Assembly: GCA_948144175.1 (NCBI GenBank)
Contig: CANXME010001258.1
Coordinates: forward strand, 3,147,001-3,211,000
Length of the DNA: 64,000 bases
Direction of reading: 5' to 3'
DNA from: Closterium sp. NIES-65
Lineage: Eukaryota > Streptophyta > Zygnematophyceae > Desmidiales > Closteriaceae
The stretch's first letter is position 1. The number at the start of each line of letters is the position of its first letter. A program made the position numbers and the translations under genes. Under the pieces are notes generated by a model that had not been told where the DNA came from, ran no database searches, and worked only from the letters and a program-made list of their open reading frames with translations. Shown here in pieces: positions 1 to 11,936 of this stretch.

Positions 1-132
1 ATCAGCACAGGAGGATCAGCAGCGTGAGCACCAACAACACCCCCACTCCTTCCACCACCCGCCATGACTCTTGACAGTCTAAATCAACCCAGTCATCCAC
101 CCACCCACCCACCCAGCGGCCCAGTAACTGAC

Positions 133-2595
133 AGCAGCTTGACGAGCTCGGCCTTGGTGTCGCCCCTGAGCCCCCTCTGCCTCGCCATGGCCCTCAGCTC
201 CGATAGTGGCCGAGCCTGCAGCTCCGCCGACCGCACTGACGCCGCCGCCCGCACCTCCGTCACCCCCGCCGCTGTTGCTGTCGCCGCCGCGCTGGGGAGA
301 GGGGAATGAGGGGAGGGGGGAGAGGGGAGAGGAAGAGGGAGGAATGAGTGGAGGGGAGGGCTGGGTGTGCTGATACAGAAATGAAGGAGAGGAAGGGATA
401 GAGGGAAGAAGAAAAAGGGCAAGGGGAGAGGGAGGGGTAGGGGGGGAGAGGGGAGAAAATAAGGCGCAAGCCAGCTGCTGCCAGTTGGAGATGGGACGGA
501 AACATAGAAACCAGCTGTTCACCCATTGCAGCCCTTCTTCCCTTCTTGTAGCCCCACTGTTTTCGCTAATCCCCGCTTCCCATCACCCTCCCCCTCCCAC
601 TCCCTTCCCTCTCCTCATACCCATCCGCATACCTCGTGCGCCCCGGACTCACATAAGCGCGCGCACGAGCTGGTCCTTGCTGGAAACGGCGGGCGAGATG
701 CCCTTGGCGGAAGCCATGGCGCGCAGCGCGGACAGCGGCCGCGCCTGCAGCTGCCGTGACAGCGCCTGCGGGTTCACGGCGGCAGCCGCGGGAGCGGACG
801 GGGAGGCGGGTGCGGGTGCGGGCGCGGACGGGGCGGCGGGGGCAGGAGGTGGGGAGGAAGCGGACGGTGCTGCGATTGGGACTTTGTAGGAGGAGGGTCG
901 GGATGACGTGCCACTGGTTCGTTGGGGATGCACGGGAAACGAGGGAAGGGGCGGGGGGTGAGGGCGAAGAGAAATGAGTCCAGGAGCACAAATTCGTACT
1001 GGACATGTCGGAAAACGCGTCAATGGGACTCAGGAATGTGGGGGCGAGTTGAAGCCCTTGATTCCCATAACAACTGGATGGATTGGGCACGCACGGCACA
1101 GAAATGGCTGAGGGAAGGATTTGGAATCGACTCAAGGACACAAGCACAACATAGCAACGCGCGTCCTACTAAAATCCCGCACGGCTCTCACGAAGTCACT
1201 CACGGCCCGTTGTCCCCGTGTACCCAGGGTCCAATCCCTCGTTCCCCCATCACCCCGCCCAACCCTCCCTCCCCCATTCCCGCCCCTTCAACCCTTCCCC
1301 CACACCCTCCCCCGCCTCCCGGGGCTCACAGCAGCGCGGAGATGAGTTCGTCCTTGGTGTTGCCGCGCAGCCCCTTTTGCCGCGCCATTGCGCGCAGCTG
1401 CCCCATCGGCATCGACTCCAGCTGCCGCGCCAACGCGTTGCTGCCGCCCGCGGGGGCAGCGGCGGACGGCGCAGCGGAGTACTGCGCACCAGGGGCCGGC
1501 GGGGGCGCGGCGGCCGGTGCAGCGGGCGCGGCGGCAGGCGCACCTGACGCGGCACTGAGGCGGAAGGCCAGGGGGAAGAGGAGGGAGGGGAGGGGAAGGT
1601 TAGTCGTTCCGCGTGTGCAGTACCACGGTTGCCACGTAGTCACTTCGCTCACCAAACGACGCACGAGGAGGTGACGATTTCATCACAGGAGCACAGGGCT
1701 TGCAGTCGGGCCACTCACAGGAGCGCCGCGACGAGCTCCGCCTTGGTGTTGCCGAAGATGCCTCGGCTCCGCGCCATGGCGCGCAGCTGCGCCAGCGGCA
1801 TCGCCTCCAGCTGCCGCGCCTGCGCCGACTGAGTCGCCCCCTGCGCTGCGGATGGGGCCTCTGCGGTTACTGGCGCGGCGGGCGTGGCGCCGAATGCGCC
1901 GTTCGTTCCACTGCAATCGGGGGAAGCGATTGGGGAAGGCGGGATGAGAGAAACGATATGATTAAGGCAAGTACAAAGGGGCCGGGGAAAGGAGCGGGGA
2001 GAGAGAGAGGGACTGCGCAACGGCAAGCCATGGAATTGGACCTGCTCTCACGGCGGAGGCACCGCTGACTTGCAACGCTTTCGCGCACGCGCTACCGGGT
2101 GTCGCGTCGCGACGACAGCACCGACTGCTGCCCGGACGCCGTTGAATCAGCGTGCGGTGCCACTGCTAGCTACCCGCACTCGCACGATAGAGAGAGAAGC
2201 AGTGAGGCTTGCCTGCTGAGCATCTTCACGAGCTCCGCCTTGGTGTCGCCGCGCAGCCCCCGCTGGCGCGCCAGCGCGCGCAGCTCCCCCAGCGACTTGC
2301 TCTCCAGCACCCGCGTGTCCAGCGACGCGCGCACGGCCGCTGTGGCGGAGAGGGCGCGCGGCGCCACGGGCATTGTGTGTGCCAGCTGAGGGGGGGAGGA
2401 ATCGGCACGGCGGGAGGCAAGGGCGGCGAGGGAAACAACAAGTTGGGAAACGAAGAGCTTTAGTGAATGTCGCGTTTCAGCATTTAGGCGGCTACGAAGA
2501 GACGACCAATCAAAACTTGGAGTACAGTGCGAAGTTGAGCGAGGCAATGCCAACCCTGACGGGACACTCACCGTGGAAAACGCGTTGACAGCCAT
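133..2595 (-). CDS. Spliced gene with five SAP/Rho-N-like repeats, putatively plastid-targeted
   Basis: Exons inferred on the minus strand: 2595-2572, 2385-2213, 1910-1719, 1554-1330, 913-653 and 291-133. Each of the last five carries one helix-loop-helix repeat of the form LGELRALARQRGLRGDTKAE followed by a hydrophobic LVxxL end, as in SAP/HeH or Rho-N nucleic-acid-binding folds. Acceptors such as CCCCCTCAG, CCGCCTCAG, ATTGCAG and CTCCCCAG follow pyrimidine-rich tracts. The four downstream exons all start and end in phase 2, so each is a symmetric cassette of 53-87 codons. The chosen ATG at 2595 begins MAVNAFST, spliced to a stretch rich in Ala, Ser, Thr and Arg, resembling a chloroplast transit peptide; known Rho-N proteins of plants act in plastid RNA processing, so that role is an inference. 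Linkers are Ala/Pro-rich. The last exon may end in a donor (GTCAGT) and continue outside the window, or read to a stop near 93. The purine-rich plus-strand stretch 300-450 is intron. Confidence 0.7.
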
Positions 2596-3456
2596 GGCAG
2601 TCGAGGCGAGGTACGAAACGGGGAAACGGAGGTTGGCTGATTACTGCGTGCAGAGCTCCGACAGGCTGGCCTTGAACATAGGAAGGCAGTGTGAAAAGCC
2701 TTTAGTAGTTGCAGAGGCACGTGCTGTTGCTGTGGAAAAAGGTCAGTGGAACAGGTGCGGAGCTACACCTGATAGAGAATCTTGCCACAAACACGGCCAT
2801 GGGGGGAATGGGGGAGATGGTTGGAGGAACACGCAGCACACCCATGCTTGTTGGAGGCTCAAATTCGTCGCACACCACATGGTCGTATGAATCGTCCACG
2901 GGAGAACATTGTCCAGAAAATTGAGTCGTCGAGTCGAACCCACAGCCTCAGACGACGGTGCGCGACGCCACGTAACAAGATCAGCTTTGCCTAGTCGCAA
3001 GGAATTCAGGTGTTTGGAAACGGAGGGCGGGCGATCTGACAGACTACGGGGAGAATCACTTTGAAAGGAGAGCAGTTGACACAGACAATCACCACAAATC
3101 CTAACGTGCCACATCACCATCTACTATTCAAACAGATGGACCCAGTGAACACCAAATGGGAATCATCCGCATCTTTTGCAACAAGGTCCGATATAAGATT
3201 TATAATATGGTCGTAACCGCCAACTGTAAATTATGCAGATTGTAAGAAAACACACATCTTGCATCAAAAGGGTTTACTGTTGTCCATGCAACCCAACTCT
3301 CAGAAGACCTTGTCTCGTGTCACTTTCGTTTTCCCCGCCCAGCATGCACCCAACATCTTGTTCTCTAGGTTCTCGCATAGCTAGGAGGAACACGGCGATA
3401 ACTCTTGCTTCACAAGCTACAGGTGCACCGCCCAACTCGGTCTTGCCGCCAAACTC
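2596..3456. other. No recognisable gene
   Basis: Upstream flank of the SAP-repeat gene. The minus strand just above 2595 would hold its 5' UTR and promoter, but no TATA-like box stands out. Short ORFs here on both strands have no recognisable motif and overlap one another. The minus-strand stretch around 2920-3000 ends in a tRNA-like GGTTCGACTC box but does not fold as a tRNA. Confidence 0.5.
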
Positions 3457-3880
3457 CTAAACTAGGCGAATCAGCTCATCCGGTACCAAGGTATTGCATA
3501 ATTGGGCAAATGCCTTCTGATTCCTCCTCTCCCACTTCAGTCGTGCATCACCCAATACATGTCGCTCCTCCGATCCATCAAAGTACCATCCATAGATTTT
3601 GCGCCTCTGCCCATTGTTCGAATCGGACGCTCCAAGTCCAGTAGTCACTCCCATCAAACTTTGGCGCACTCTCCAGCTTCCCATTGCCCAAGTGATGATC
3701 AATTTGCGGCAGCAACACCGACGATTGAAGTTGAGGTGGTGGCAGAGGCGATGGCGGCGGCGGTAAAGACGACATGAGCAGATTCACCCCTTCTTGGGTT
3801 TTGGATTGTAACTCCGCACTCAAACGTCTGAATGATGAGCCGTTTGATTCAGCCGAATCATCGTTCCGAGACCGTTCCAA
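3457..3880 (-). pseudogene. Truncated Ty1/copia gag relic
   Basis: The minus-strand frame starting at 3880 contains a polar, proline-rich lead and then KFDGSDYWTWSVRFEQWAEA, which matches the conserved start of copia gag (the F-x-G-x-N/D-Y/F-x-x-W motif). The reading then moves to another frame near 3595, where FDGSEERHVLGDARLKWERR continues the same domain to 3457. A frameshift therefore splits the domain. No zinc knuckle, protease, integrase or RT follows, and no LTRs are visible beside it. It is a dead fragment unrelated in sequence to the copia families further right. Confidence 0.7.
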
Positions 3881-4795
3881 TTATGTATTGCACTCCTGAA
3901 TCCCGCAACCTGGTTGTCCGTTTAAACTCATCAAAGTTGGCAGATTTTCCGTCAACGAAGACTCGACCGTGTCTCCTTATTCTCGGCTTGTTGAGTGCGC
4001 CCCGACCTCCTCTCTTGGCGTGCGACCTCCAATCCCCTTTCCGCGCTTCAAACTTTCTCTGATTCTCGATTTTCCAGGTTGGCTGCCGACTGAATTTCGC
4101 GAATTGCGTCCGATCTGCTCGTCAATTGGTGATGATGCCGGGGCAACTGTTGTAGATCGTGTCGAAACCTTTCCAACGATATGCTGCACTGATCGACGAA
4201 TTTCGATCGAGCCGCTCCGTGGGTGGATGTCGCTCTTCTCGTCCTCCCAAACAGATCCACATGATTTCCAGCGGCTTTCTTCTCTCCTCCTCCCCCTCCC
4301 TTGTCCAGAGTCCGACATGATGCAATTTCGACAGCCCTTCAGGAGGGATCAAGGCTATTTAGCTTCCACCAAGGTAATATGGTCCAATCCCTTGTGTAGC
4401 TTCCTATTCCAACAGATTGCTAGGCCTTCCTAGCTCTGAGACTATGATAGCTTTGTCTAAAATACTATCGGAAGCTACAGTAGTCTTATAACCTCCTTCT
4501 GAAGCCTAGGAGTCTTAGGAGCCAACTTGGGCATGAACCATGCTAGAACCATGAGATTTTTCAAGGAATGTGTCCCGACAAAAAAGAACCTTAAGGGCGT
4601 GTGTCCTTGGCGGGCTGAGTTCGAACCTTTGGTGGTAACGTGCTTTGTTAATCTTGCCATGCTGGGTTGTGACTTTCGTCAAAATAGGTACGAAAGAAGG
4701 AACCAAATATGGACACTGAACTAGAGTCGAGTTTCCGTTCGAACGTGCGCCCGCACGTTCATGCAAGCGTTTGCAGCTGTAACGAATTTAGCAAC
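3881..4795. other. No recognisable gene
   Basis: Short overlapping ORFs on both strands show no domain and no repeated family. The minus strand near 4640-4690 holds a TTCGAACTC box resembling a Pol III B box, but no tRNA fold was found. The region ends at the family A 5' LTR. Confidence 0.4.
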
Positions 4796-5247
4796 TATTG
4801 GAATAACTGAAAAGGTTATGGAAACATTCCCGAAGGCTCTCCACTCTCACGTCACTCCATAACGAAGCAACGAGACTGTATAAGTATCGCAATAGCTCAT
4901 ATAGAGCATGCGGAAGACCGAGGGTCACCCAAAGGTCAACAGACGAAGACAGTTAACGGTCGTGACCCTTGACTGCCCAGCAACCGCACGCGGCAGCTAC
5001 AAGATGCAACGTGGTAACTGTCAAGAATGGCAATAGTTGTGGTTACTGTAGCAATGTAATTCAGTTAATAAGGGAATGTACCCCTCAGAGTACATGGCTA
5101 GCTAGGATTGCTATTTATATTCCTGTACTGCCGTGTTATAATTATCTTGTTCTTCAACTTTATCAACAAGGTCATTACAGAGACTTCATGGTTCTCTCAC
5201 ATGCTTAACAGTCTTATCCTATCCACTACGATCCTTCAGTTATAACA
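4796..5247 (+). repeat. Family A 5' LTR
   Basis: Aligns along its whole length to 11152-11603 with scattered substitutions. It ends ATAACA just before the primer-binding site. It contains TATTTATATTCC near 5115, a possible TATA region. A related LTR (A-prime) occurs at 39282-39492 and, inverted, at 50894-51617. Confidence 0.85.
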
Positions 5248-5250
5248 ACT

Positions 5251-5262
5251 TGGTATGAGAGC
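5251..5262 (+). promoter_or_regulatory. Primer-binding site, tRNA-iMet type
   Basis: TGGTATGAGAGC three bases after the LTR end differs by one base from the plant-type initiator-Met primer site TGGTATCAGAGC. Confidence 0.75.
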
Positions 5263-5355
5263 TAGAGTGGATTATAAGGCCTACTAAGCTCTTGTCCTTA
5301 CTAGAACAACCTCTTAATAAATTACTCGTTACATCATTACAAACTCTGCACTACT

Positions 5356-8300
5356 ATGGCTCCAGAAGGAAAAGCCACTGCAGATTCTCTAGGCCCACCA
5401 CCAGCAATACCTACTGCACCATCAGCGGTGACCTCCGTCACCACCGCTCTCGTTAAGCAGCTGGTCGCCCGCATCAATGCTCTTGAGAGCCATCAAGCAA
5501 TGAGCATCGATGGCTCGAGCTATGCACGCGGAGTTGCTGGACTCCCTCTCCCTGGAGAAGACCGCTGTGTCAACTTTGAGAGGTCTTTTACCTTTGACAA
5601 GCGTCAAGCTTCAGCTCCTGCGCAAGATAGTCAACAACGTGCATATTCAGACACAATCGCAATAATGCAGACAAAGTTTGTTTTAACATCGAAGCTGAAA
5701 ACATCAGTTCCCTTCGACAGAAAAGACTTCTACACGTGGAGCTTCGAGTTCGAGCTCCTCGCGACAACTGCAAATCTGGATGTACTACGATGGAAGCTTA
5801 CCGTTTCCGACAGAAGGCACCATCCAAGAGAAGAACCAATATTACCACGAGTCTCTTCTCGCGTACACCACTCTTCTTCGAAACCTCTCCCCTTTCGAGC
5901 AACTTGGCATTCACTCCTACAAGTCAGAATAGGCTCCCGCGTACGCCTCTTGGAAGCACCTTCGCAACTCATACATGGCAACAGATCCGATCACAATGAG
6001 TCGCCTGCTTAGCCGACTGACATCGGTTAAAATGCAACAAGGGGAGAAAGCGGGACCATATATCAACCAGTGCCGCAATCTGCGCGACCACATCAAGAAG
6101 TGCGACGGAACCGTTCCCGACGACATGTTCGTCTCCATGGTTCTTTTAGGCCTTGGACGCGATTGGCGACCGTGCCATTCGTTGCACCGTGCTCAAGCAA
6201 CCATCTCCGAGTCCGCCTTGTGCACCACGCTTCTCTACGAGCAGAAGGAAATCGATCTGTACAACAAGAAAAACAGCAAGCGAGAGAAGTTACTCTTCTA
6301 CGCTGGAGCGATTGAAGGGGAGCAGCGTGGAAAGAAGGGAACATTCTGCAAATACTACAGGAAACCCGGCCACGCTATCGGTCAGTGCTACAAGCAGAAA
6401 GCTGCCGACGAGAGGCGCAACTCCTCCAGTCAGCAATCCACGGCACAATCGACATCTTTTGCCGCGATATCCACCATGTCGCCTCCCTCCGTTGCAAGCA
6501 CTTCTCAAACTCCTCCACACATCACAACGAAGGACAAAGGCAAGGGAATGATCATGAGCTGCATGGCAGAACGTCGCAGAGGCATTCGATATTACGACAA
6601 TGTCGAGTATCCGCCTATTGCACCTATCAATTCCATTGCACCTAGTGCAGACAGTGATCCCACCATCCACAGCTGGATCGATCATCCAACAAACATTTCA
6701 CCTGATTTCAAGCTGCTTTCGCCAACTCCGGAATCACCTCTCAGCATTTCCGCGAACAGGTTCTTCGCTCTCTCACCATACACCGGTGACTTCGACCGCG
6801 TTGTCATGCCGAAAATCACCAACATCGCGCGCCTGAGTCGTGAGAGCATCAATACATGGTACCTTGACTGCTGCTGTGGACAAGACATGGTGGGATCACC
6901 AACGTTCATCAGCAACTCACGTCGCATGCGTCGGTCATGCGAAATTACCGTCGCCAACAATATCAGGATGAAGGCGTACGACATCGGTGAAATTTACCTT
7001 GAAGCTGATGACACGAAGTTCACCATCCACATCGGAGATGTACTCGTCACCCTAGATCTGCGGTATAACGTGCTCTCCTCGGCACAACTCATGCGGTGCG
7101 GAGTCGACATTCGCAGCAACTGCAAAGACAATGCCTTTAAGCTCTTCTACAACAACTCTTATATCGGCAAGGCGATTGACGATGACGGAGTCTTCGTACT
7201 GCAGTTCTCGGCTCAGGGCACCACTGAAGATTCTGACCGCACTTTGCTGCTAAAAACAACTCCTTCGGAGCCTCCAACGTTGTCGCATCCCACGGAAATG
7301 GACCTCGAGCGACCTGCTTCTGACGGTCTTCTGCTACTGCGCACCGTCCCGACTGCCTCGACCTCCAACTCTGCTGAGACCGGACTTGCAACAATGGAAG
7401 AGGACAGCGGCACGTCAGCACCTGCGGAACCAATCACCGAAGAAAGCGGAGCCTCCCGAACAAGATGGGGTAGTTCTGGCTCCGCGCTCGGCCCATGGGG
7501 AAAAATCTTGACACCAGAGGAAGCAACTGCAGGCGCCACCCCAATGTGAGATACAGGCGCTGCCGCTGGAGGTGGTTGGGCAACCTCAACCAAAGAAGGA
7601 TGGGGGCCGCAAAGCTACGATGAAGCCACGGGACTCCCTCCTGCGGAAGTCGCGGCAAATGATCCATACTGGGCAACACGAAGCACCAGCTGGGGCGGAC
7701 CCCCTCTCCCAGATCAGTATGCTCCTGACACACCAGAACCAGTGCAAGAGGAGTCAAAGGAATAGGTCACTTATGAATTCTTCGAAGGAGCAGTAGAATT
7801 ACCATAACCTACTGAGGAGCCACCGCTGCCAGAACAAGGACCACAACAGATCGAAGTCGTCGGCGCCGAGTACAGTTACTTCCGAATCCCCATGAAAGGA
7901 CTTCCTGCCGCCGACTGGCCCAAGGCGCCACCATCCCAGTACCTGCTTGTCACCGGCGACCAAGTTCACGCCGTCGATATTGACGACATCATCGGAATTC
8001 CTCACGCGCTTCTGGAACGGGACTCCATTCGGGCCTTCACAGATGACACCGACGCTGGCACCAACACAGGACCTGAAAAGGAGTAGAACGAGGCTGCAGC
8101 ACAATACGCATACTATCAAAAGACCGTCGGATACCGCGCGGATCCGGAAACATGGCATCAGCAACTCGGACACCCTTCGCACGCAACACTCAAGAACCCA
8201 CTCAAGGCCGGAGTCTTCGACGAAGGAGCACTGCTTCTACCTCGAGATGGCTTCCTCACAACAGACTCTGCTGACCCGCCGTGCACCGTCTTCCCGACCG

Positions 8301-11145
8301 CATCGCTCACCCACAAGCCTTTTCCCGAATTACCCCCAGGATACGAACGTTACAGGCCGCTGGACAAGGACTACAACGATTTTGTGATTCTCAGTCAGTC
8401 AGGGCTTGACGGTGAACAGTACACGCTCACCTTCATTGACGCAAGCACATGCTACGTCTGGGCTGTCAACACCGACTGTCACTCTTTTGCCTTCGAGCAC
8501 TTCGTGGCATGGATGAAGTGGGTCGAGCGTCACTACGGACAGAAGCTGAAAAGTTACCAGACAGACAGGGGTTTGGAGTTCTTCTCAACAGAGTTCAAGG
8601 AACTCTTCAAGCAGAAGGGGATCGAGCACTTGGTGTCCCTTCCCTACGCTCACGAGCAGCAAGGAGTAGCAGAATGGACAAACAAGAGCCTCGCTACATG
8701 GATGAGGGCCCTGATGAAGCAGTCGGCCATTCCAACCCACTTTTGGCCGTTTGCGATGAACCACGCTGTTTGGCTGCACAACTTGCTGTCCTCCCGAAGC
8801 CTCGAGAACAACAATTCCCCCTACAGGGCATGGACGGGCAGAAAAGCGGACACGCGTCCGCTTCGAGTGTCCGGCTGCATGGTACAGTACAGGCCCCATA
8901 TATCAAGGACGGGAAAATTTGCTGACCGGGCGCGCTGGGGTATCCACCTTGGGATAGAAAAAGAATACAAGGCGTGGATCGTGCTGGACTACGCGACACA
9001 CGAAGTAACAAAATAACGTGACCGCATCTTCTACGAGAAGCTGACTCTGCCACTGTTCAAGGAACACCAAGAAGCTGACAAGGCACCAGAAAGGGTTTCT
9101 GAGGACACCGCATCATCGCAACTCCACATGATGAAGTTGACCTGGCAGAGGACACCGATGCAGCAGACGTCACCTAATTTGACAGCGCGCCAAACATCCC
9201 CCTTACAAGCCCATTCCAGACTCCAACCTTCATCTCTGTACACCAATTTGATCCTGACGATACAACTCGCGAAGCTCACAACTTCAACAACACAACACGC
9301 CGATCTCTGGATGCCGAGTTACCACCACCAAACACCTCGCAAGACACCCTCCGCCTCGACAACGACAGCGACGTCGATGTATTCGAAGTAACCAGCTTCC
9401 ACGACTATGATCGCCTGCACTACGAAAGGACCAACAAAACCGGTCTCCGCATCCTTGGGCTTGCCGTAGCTGTTTGCCACAACTCCCCCAAGGAGCCCAC
9501 AACTGTTCGCCAAGCTCTATCTGGCCCCGACAACGAGAAATGGAAGGCAGCCATATCCAAGGAAGTCACGGCGCTCAAGAACCACGGGACATGGAAGCTG
9601 GTTCCTCGAACGTCGGCGAAGGGGAGAAAAAATATCAGCGGTAAATGGGTCTTCCGCATCAAAACACTGGCGGATGGCTCCATTGACAAATACAAGTTGA
9701 GATGGGTGGTGCGCAGGTTTGAGCAAACTCACATGGTGGACTTTGATCTCACTTACGCGCCCGTCGGACGGCACACGTCGGTGCGCATTCTCATCTGCAT
9801 CGCATCCGTCAAATAGCGACCACTCCGTCAAATCGACGTCGAAAGCGCATTCCTCTACGCTCCCGTCGACGCCATCATCTTCGTTGAGCAGCCGCATGCC
9901 TTCAAGGAGAACGACGGCGCCATTAGCCTTCTCCAGAAATCCCTCTATGGGATTAGACAGGCACCTCGACTATGGCAGCAGTACCTGCACAACGTCCTCA
10001 CGGAGCTCGGGTTCCAGCAACTACCACATGACCTTGGGATGTACCGGAAGCAGTCGTGCGGCAAATTCATCCTCCTTGTTGCATACGTCGATGGTCTCCT
10101 CTATACCGGCGACGACACAGAACTGCTGGATCAGTTTGAAGCAGACATCAAAGAGAAGCTGGAAGTGACAATCAACCACTCCGTCACGTAGTTCCTTGGC
10201 CTCAACATCACCCAGTCCGCCACCTCCATCCACCTTTTCGCCGCCAAGTATGCAGAAACACTCGCGAAGAAATTCGCTATCGCGCCGATCAACCTAACCA
10301 CTCCCTACCGCACTCCTCCTCCTAATCACGAACCGGATACCACACCGAAACACTTGAGAAGAAATTCGCTATTACGCCGATCAATCTAACCACTTCCTAC
10401 CGCACTCCTCCTAATCACGAACCGGATACCACGCCGCTCTCCATCGATGATCATTGGCTTTATCAGCAGCAGCTGGGGTGCCTCCTATTTGCCGTCGTCA
10501 CGTGCCGGCCCGATCTCTCCTACGTCGCAAGCCAGCTCGCACAGTACCTGAAGCGACCTGAAGGGGAGAATCTACTGGATCTACGCCGAGCACTTCAATA
10601 CTTCGTCTCTACTCCCGACGTCGGCCTCACCTACGAAGCTAACTTAACTGCTACCCTGCAGCTCCATGGCTACGTAGACGCAGACCACGCAGGAGACATT
10701 GACAACAGACGCTCCTGCACAGGATTCCTTTTTCAACTCCAACCTGCCGGGCTCATCTCTTGGAACCCTCCGAAGCAGGAACACATAGCCGAAGCTGGAT
10801 TCATCGCCGCCAGCGCAGGTGTTCGCGAAGGATTGTACCTGATGGAGCTCCTGCAGGGTGCAAAAGTGACGATGAATGGGCACTTCACGTTACTCTGCGA
10901 CAACCAGAGCGCGATCAAGATCGGGAACAAGACTGGCTTCGTGAACCGCACGAAACACATTGCACTCCGTTACTTTTTCGTCAAGGACGAGATTGACAAA
11001 GGCAAGGTCAAACTCACCTAATGCCCAACTGATGACATGGCAGCAACTTTCTTGACCAAGAAACTGCCACGTCAGAAGTTTCAGCACTGCACCGACCTCC
11101 GCGGGATCTCGAAGAAATCCCACGTGGCTCACCTTCAGGAATGAA
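5356..11145 (+). pseudogene. Family A copia gag-pol, multiply broken
   Basis: Begins at ATG 5356. A frameshift near 5790 moves gag to the frame running to 7549, after which the same frame continues past TGA, TAG and TAA stops. The zinc knuckle (6346-6390) reads CKYYRKPGHAIGQC: the second Cys is Tyr. The protease site at about 6866-6880 reads DCCC where D-S/T-G is expected. The GAG-pre-integrase motif TWHQQLGHPS is at about 8150. Integrase core 8384-9016 keeps FIDAST, TDRGLEF and the Glu of GVAEW. RT (about 9541-10230) has a TAG after ICIASVK and its active site reads YVDG instead of YVDD, removing a catalytic Asp. RNase H (about 10660-11130) keeps GYVDADHAG and CDNQSAIK. Every enzyme but perhaps integrase is damaged. 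Confidence 0.85.
10260..10437 (+). repeat. Tandem duplication inside family A pol
   Basis: A unit of about 88-91 bp beginning near GAAGAAATTCGCTAT occurs twice in a row, roughly 10260-10350 and 10351-10437, between RT and RNase H. The copies differ at several bases and by a CTC unit, so the duplication is not very recent. Other copia elements here have nothing equivalent. Confidence 0.75.
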
Positions 11146-11151
11146 GGGGAG

Positions 11152-11603
11152 TGTTGGAATAACCAAGAAGGTTATGGAAATATTCCCAAAGGCTCTCCAC
11201 TCTCGTGTCACTCCATAACAAAGCAACGTGACTGTATCAGTATCGCAATAGCTCATATAGAGCATGCGGAAGACCGAGGGTCACCTGAAGGTCAACAGCC
11301 GAAGACAGTCAACAATCGTGACCCTTGACTGTCCAGTAACCGCACCCGGCAGTTACAAGATGCAACGTGGTAACTGTCAAGAATGGCAATAGTCGTGGTT
11401 ACTGTAGCAATGTAATTCAGTTAATAAAGGAATGTACCCCTCAGAGTACATGGCTAGCTAGGATTGCTATTTATATTCCTGTACTTCCGTGTTATGATTA
11501 TCTTATTCTTCAACTTTATCAACACGGTCATTACAGAGACTTCATAGTTCTCTCACATACTTAACAGTCTTATCCTATCCACTACGATCCTTCAGTCATA
11601 ACA
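11152..11603 (+). repeat. Family A 3' LTR
   Basis: 452 bp, starting TGTTGGAATAAC after the polypurine stretch and ending ATAACA. It contains the arms GACAGTCAA and TTGACTGTC (about 11304-11334), which can pair. Less than 25 bp separates it from the copia B1 5' LTR. Confidence 0.85.
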
Positions 11604-11625
11604 TCAGCGACACTGTCAAAAATCT

Positions 11626-11755
11626 TGTCAAACTTATATGTTGCTCATTGTGCAGGCTATAGTGGGGTAGACCATATGGGGTATAACCCAATTAGGGTTA
11701 GCACTTGTACCCATCCTGCTGTTAGTCATTTCATTCCCCGTTCATTCTCCTGACA
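11626..11755 (+). repeat. Copia B1 5' LTR (130 bp)
   Basis: Starts TGTCAAACTT and ends CTCCTGACA. Closely matches 25313-25442 and 37854-37983. The core GCTATAGTGGGGTA is shared by all B copies in the window. It is very short for a copia LTR. Confidence 0.88.
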
Positions 11756-11936
11756 TGGTTTCAAAGCAGGTCCTAGCCTAAGACCGTTTTTTTTGGGCCC
11801 ACCATTACTTAGTGACCGATTGCGGTTACCGCGTTACCCCATGCCCTGCCCTGCGCTGCACCGTCAGCGCGCGCCCTGCCCTGCCCTGCCCTGCGTCACA
11901 CAGCCCGTGTACGCCCAGCCCTGCGTCGTGCTCCCG
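11756..11936 (+). other. Copia B1 primer site and leader
   Basis: TGGTTTCAAAGC directly follows the LTR and is a degenerate form of the B-type primer site TGGTATCACGAGCC. The remainder is C-rich leader with CCCTG repeats (about 11838-11895) and no credible ORF. It is cut off by the gypsy element. Confidence 0.6.

Larger units (their letters stand above)
4796..11603 (+). mobile_element. Copia family A retrotransposon, full length but decayed
   Basis: Two 452-bp LTRs (4796-5247 and 11152-11603) flank a primer-binding site, a degenerate gag-pol and a polypurine stretch (GAATGAAGGGGAG, about 11139-11151). Integrase precedes reverse transcriptase, the copia order. The 3' LTR begins TGTTGG; the 5' LTR begins TATTGG, apparently one substitution from it. 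The five bases outside each LTR (GCAAC and TCAGC) do not match, so the expected target duplication is missing. Multiple stops and frameshifts show the element is inactive. Confidence 0.85.

Noticed and set aside
300..450. Purine-rich plus-strand tract as a separate repeat or polypurine tract.
   Set aside because: On the minus strand it is the pyrimidine-rich part of an intron upstream of the CTCCCCAG acceptor.
2920..3000. Possible tRNA gene or tRNA-derived SINE on the minus strand (GGTTCGACTC box with TAGGCAAAGC upstream).
   Set aside because: T-stem has mismatches, no acceptor stem pairs and no anticodon arm could be drawn.
3969..4433. Plus-strand ORF of 154 codons and overlapping minus-strand ORFs.
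   Set aside because: No motif, no codon pattern, several overlapping frames of similar length.
4600..4700. Second Pol III-like box (GGTTCGAACTC, minus strand).
   Set aside because: No cloverleaf and no repeated copies in the window; single box only.
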